A stretch of DNA of 14,412 bases from CAYWTX01 sp964461295 (GTDB lineage: Bacteria; Planctomycetota; Phycisphaerae; SM23-33), in NCBI GenBank assembly GCA_964461295.1, contig CAYWTX010000596.1, positions 1 to 14,412 of the forward strand, in the 5' to 3' direction. Under the pieces are notes generated by a model, which was not told the origin of the DNA, did no database searches, and saw nothing but the letters and a program-made list of their open reading frames with translations. The first letter of the stretch is position 1. Each line of letters starts with the position of its first letter. A program made the position numbers and the translations under genes. Shown piece after piece: positions 13,173 to 14,412 of this stretch.

Positions 13173-13232
13173 TCTGACGGAAGCCTTCCCTCAATGGAGG
13201 CAACCGGCCCGGCACGGGCCGGCTCCGTCGGA
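13173..13232 (+). promoter_or_regulatory. Possible three-way-junction leader upstream of sulfatase
   Basis: TCTGACGGA (13173-13181) pairs with TCCGTCGGA (13224-13232), 9 bp with one wobble. It encloses CCTC-AATG-GAGG (13189-13200) and CCGGCCCG-GCA-CGGGCCGG (13204-13222). The structure ends 46 nt before the sulfatase start codon. It matches no riboswitch class I recognise. I found no convincing promoter in 13069-13172. Confidence 0.35.
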
Positions 13233-13278
13233 TTCCGTTGCGATAGCTCTTGCTGGCCGCTGGTAGCTGGAGGCCCCT

Positions 13279-14412
13279 ATGAAAGCCATCATGGTGATGT
13301 TCGATTCGCTCAACCGTCACATGCTCTCGCCCTACGGGTGCGCGTGGGTGCACACGCCCAACTTCCAGCGGCTTGCCGAGCGCGCCGTCACGTTCACCAA
13401 CGCCTACGTCGGCTCGATGCCCTGCATGCCCGCCCGCCGCGAGCTGCACACCGGCCGCTACAACTTCCTGCACCGCTCGTGGGGGCCGCTGGAGCCGTTC
13501 GACGACTCGGCCCCCGAGATCCTCAAGGCCGGCGGCGTCTACACGCACCTGGCCAGCGACCACTACCACTACTGGGAGGAAGGCGGCTGCACGTATCACA
13601 CCCGCTACAGTTCCTGGGACGCATTCCGCGGCCAGGAGGGCGACCCGTGGAGGGCCGACCTGACCGTGCCCGCCTCCAAGACGCTCAACGAGCGCGACCC
13701 CGCCTGGTTGCGCAGCGACTGGATGAACCGCCACTACATGCCTCGCGAGGAGGACTTCCCGCAGGCAAAGACCTTCCGCGCCGGCGAGGAGTTCCTCCGT
13801 GCCAACCACGCCGAGGACAACTGGCTGCTGCACCTGGAAACGTTCGACCCCCACGAGCCGTACTTCGTGCCGCAGAAGTACATCGACATGTACCGCCACA
13901 CGTGGGACCGCCCGATCTGCGACTGGCCGCCCTACGACCGCGTCAAGGAGGACGAGGAAACCATCCGCCACCTGCGGGTGCTCAACGCAGCCCTGGTGAC
14001 GATGTGCGACGCATACCTCGGGCGCGTGCTGGGCCTCATGGACGAGCGGAACCTGTGGCACGACACGATGCTGATCGTGAACACCGACCACGGCTTCATG
14101 CTCGGCGAACACGATTTCTGGGCCAAGTGCGTGATGCCGTTCTACGATGAGGTCGCCCACATGCCGTTGTTCATCTGGGACCCGCGCAGCGGCTGCCACG
14201 GGCAGCGCCGCCGGTCGCTCGTGCAGACGATCGACCTGCCGGCGACGCTGCTGGAATATTTTGGCGTCCCGCGGCCGGCGGACATGCAGGGCGTGCCGCT
14301 GGGCCAGACCGTGGCGACGGACGCCGCCGTCCGCGAGGGAGCGCTGTTCGGCATCCACGGCGGACATGTGAACGTGACGGACGGCCGCTACGTCTACATG
14401 CGCGCCCCGGCC
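13279..14412 (+). CDS. Sulfatase, partial (C-terminus beyond window)
   Basis: The first 378 residues of a type I sulfatase, an alkaline-phosphatase-superfamily hydrolase of sulfate esters. The formylglycine motif is Cys49 in CMPARRELHTGR (C-x-P-x-R), requiring conversion by FGE or an anaerobic maturase. Metal-site residues are Asp9 near the N-terminus (MVMFDSLNRH) and Asp270-His271 in NTDHGFMLGEH. LETFDPHEPY (186-195) and YVGSMPCMPARR fit the family. The ATG at 13279 is preceded by TGGAGG with a 5-nt gap. There is no signal peptide, since the protein begins directly with the first core strand, so it is probably cytoplasmic, unlike most planctomycete sulfatases. The frame is open to the last base of the window; family members are usually 450-550 residues. 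The substrate cannot be told from this sequence. Confidence 0.93.
   Translation, partial: MKAIMVMFDSLNRHMLSPYGCAWVHTPNFQRLAERAVTFTNAYVGSMPCMPARRELHTGRYNFLHRSWGPLEPFDDSAPEILKAGGVYTHLASDHYHYWEEGGCTYHTRYSSWDAFRGQEGDPWRADLTVPASKTLNERDPAWLRSDWMNRHYMPREEDFPQAKTFRAGEEFLRANHAEDNWLLHLETFDPHEPYFVPQKYIDMYRHTWDRPICDWPPYDRVKEDEETIRHLRVLNAALVTMCDAYLGRVLGLMDERNLWHDTMLIVNTDHGFMLGEHDFWAKCVMPFYDEVAHMPLFIWDPRSGCHGQRRRSLVQTIDLPATLLEYFGVPRPADMQGVPLGQTVATDAAVREGALFGIHGGHVNVTDGRYVYMRAPA

Noticed and set aside
13039..14367. 442-codon minus-strand open frame over the sulfatase
   Set aside because: The plus-strand sulfatase frame has catalytic motifs and a Shine-Dalgarno. The minus frame is a Val/His/Ala-rich shadow.
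1..14412. tRNA or rRNA genes
   Set aside because: No cloverleaf with a T-loop GTTCRA pattern and CCA-proximal stem, and no rRNA-like stretch, was found in the intergenic regions.

Overview
The window is GC-rich bacterial chromosome with protein-coding genes mostly on the minus strand and unusually palindrome-rich intergenic DNA. A sulfatase, a paired secreted repeat protein and DUF3142 protein, a long-insert GyrB, and dense hairpin repeats (for example CCGGGGGC-TTAC-GCCCCCGG) suggest a planctomycete, perhaps Phycisphaerae-like. That assignment rests on general resemblance and not on a marker search.

Layout. 1-1189: end of an unidentified open frame, then an IS200-like HUH transposase (361-825, minus) bracketed by a REP-like array. 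The array is built from two alternating hairpins, one of which always presents a GNRA loop when read in one orientation. 1190-4823: a two-gene minus-strand unit, a DUF3142 exported protein followed by an exported TPR-like protein. 4824-5185: a 9-bp tandem repeat and terminator-like hairpins. 5186-7705: gyrB, with a candidate promoter and a strong leader hairpin. 7888-8094: a mirror-symmetric palindromic block.

8104-11307 is the most interesting part. The last 154 bp of the alanine racemase gene (alr, 11156-12286, minus) occur a second time at 8104-8257 with one mismatch. The two copies flank 2.9 kb that reads as an insertion into the 3' end of alr, with the full-length gene regenerated on one side. 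The insert holds a frame resembling the C-terminus of a phage terminase large subunit (8259-8516, plus), some decayed DNA, and a compact three-gene minus-strand operon (10856 to 8742) that I cannot assign to a known system. Its members are a 242-residue protein with an SPFDTGG motif, a 311-residue mostly helical protein, and a 148-residue protein with a helical N-terminus and a small basic beta-rich domain. Tight spacing (11 bp, then an 8-bp overlap) suggests they work together. The operon is visibly more AT-rich than gyrB or alr. A cargo or defence/conflict role is inference only.

12287-13278: about 1 kb without a gene, containing an alr leader stem, a candidate alr promoter, several unrelated palindromes, and a possible three-way-junction leader upstream of a sulfatase gene (13279 onward, plus) that runs off the window end.
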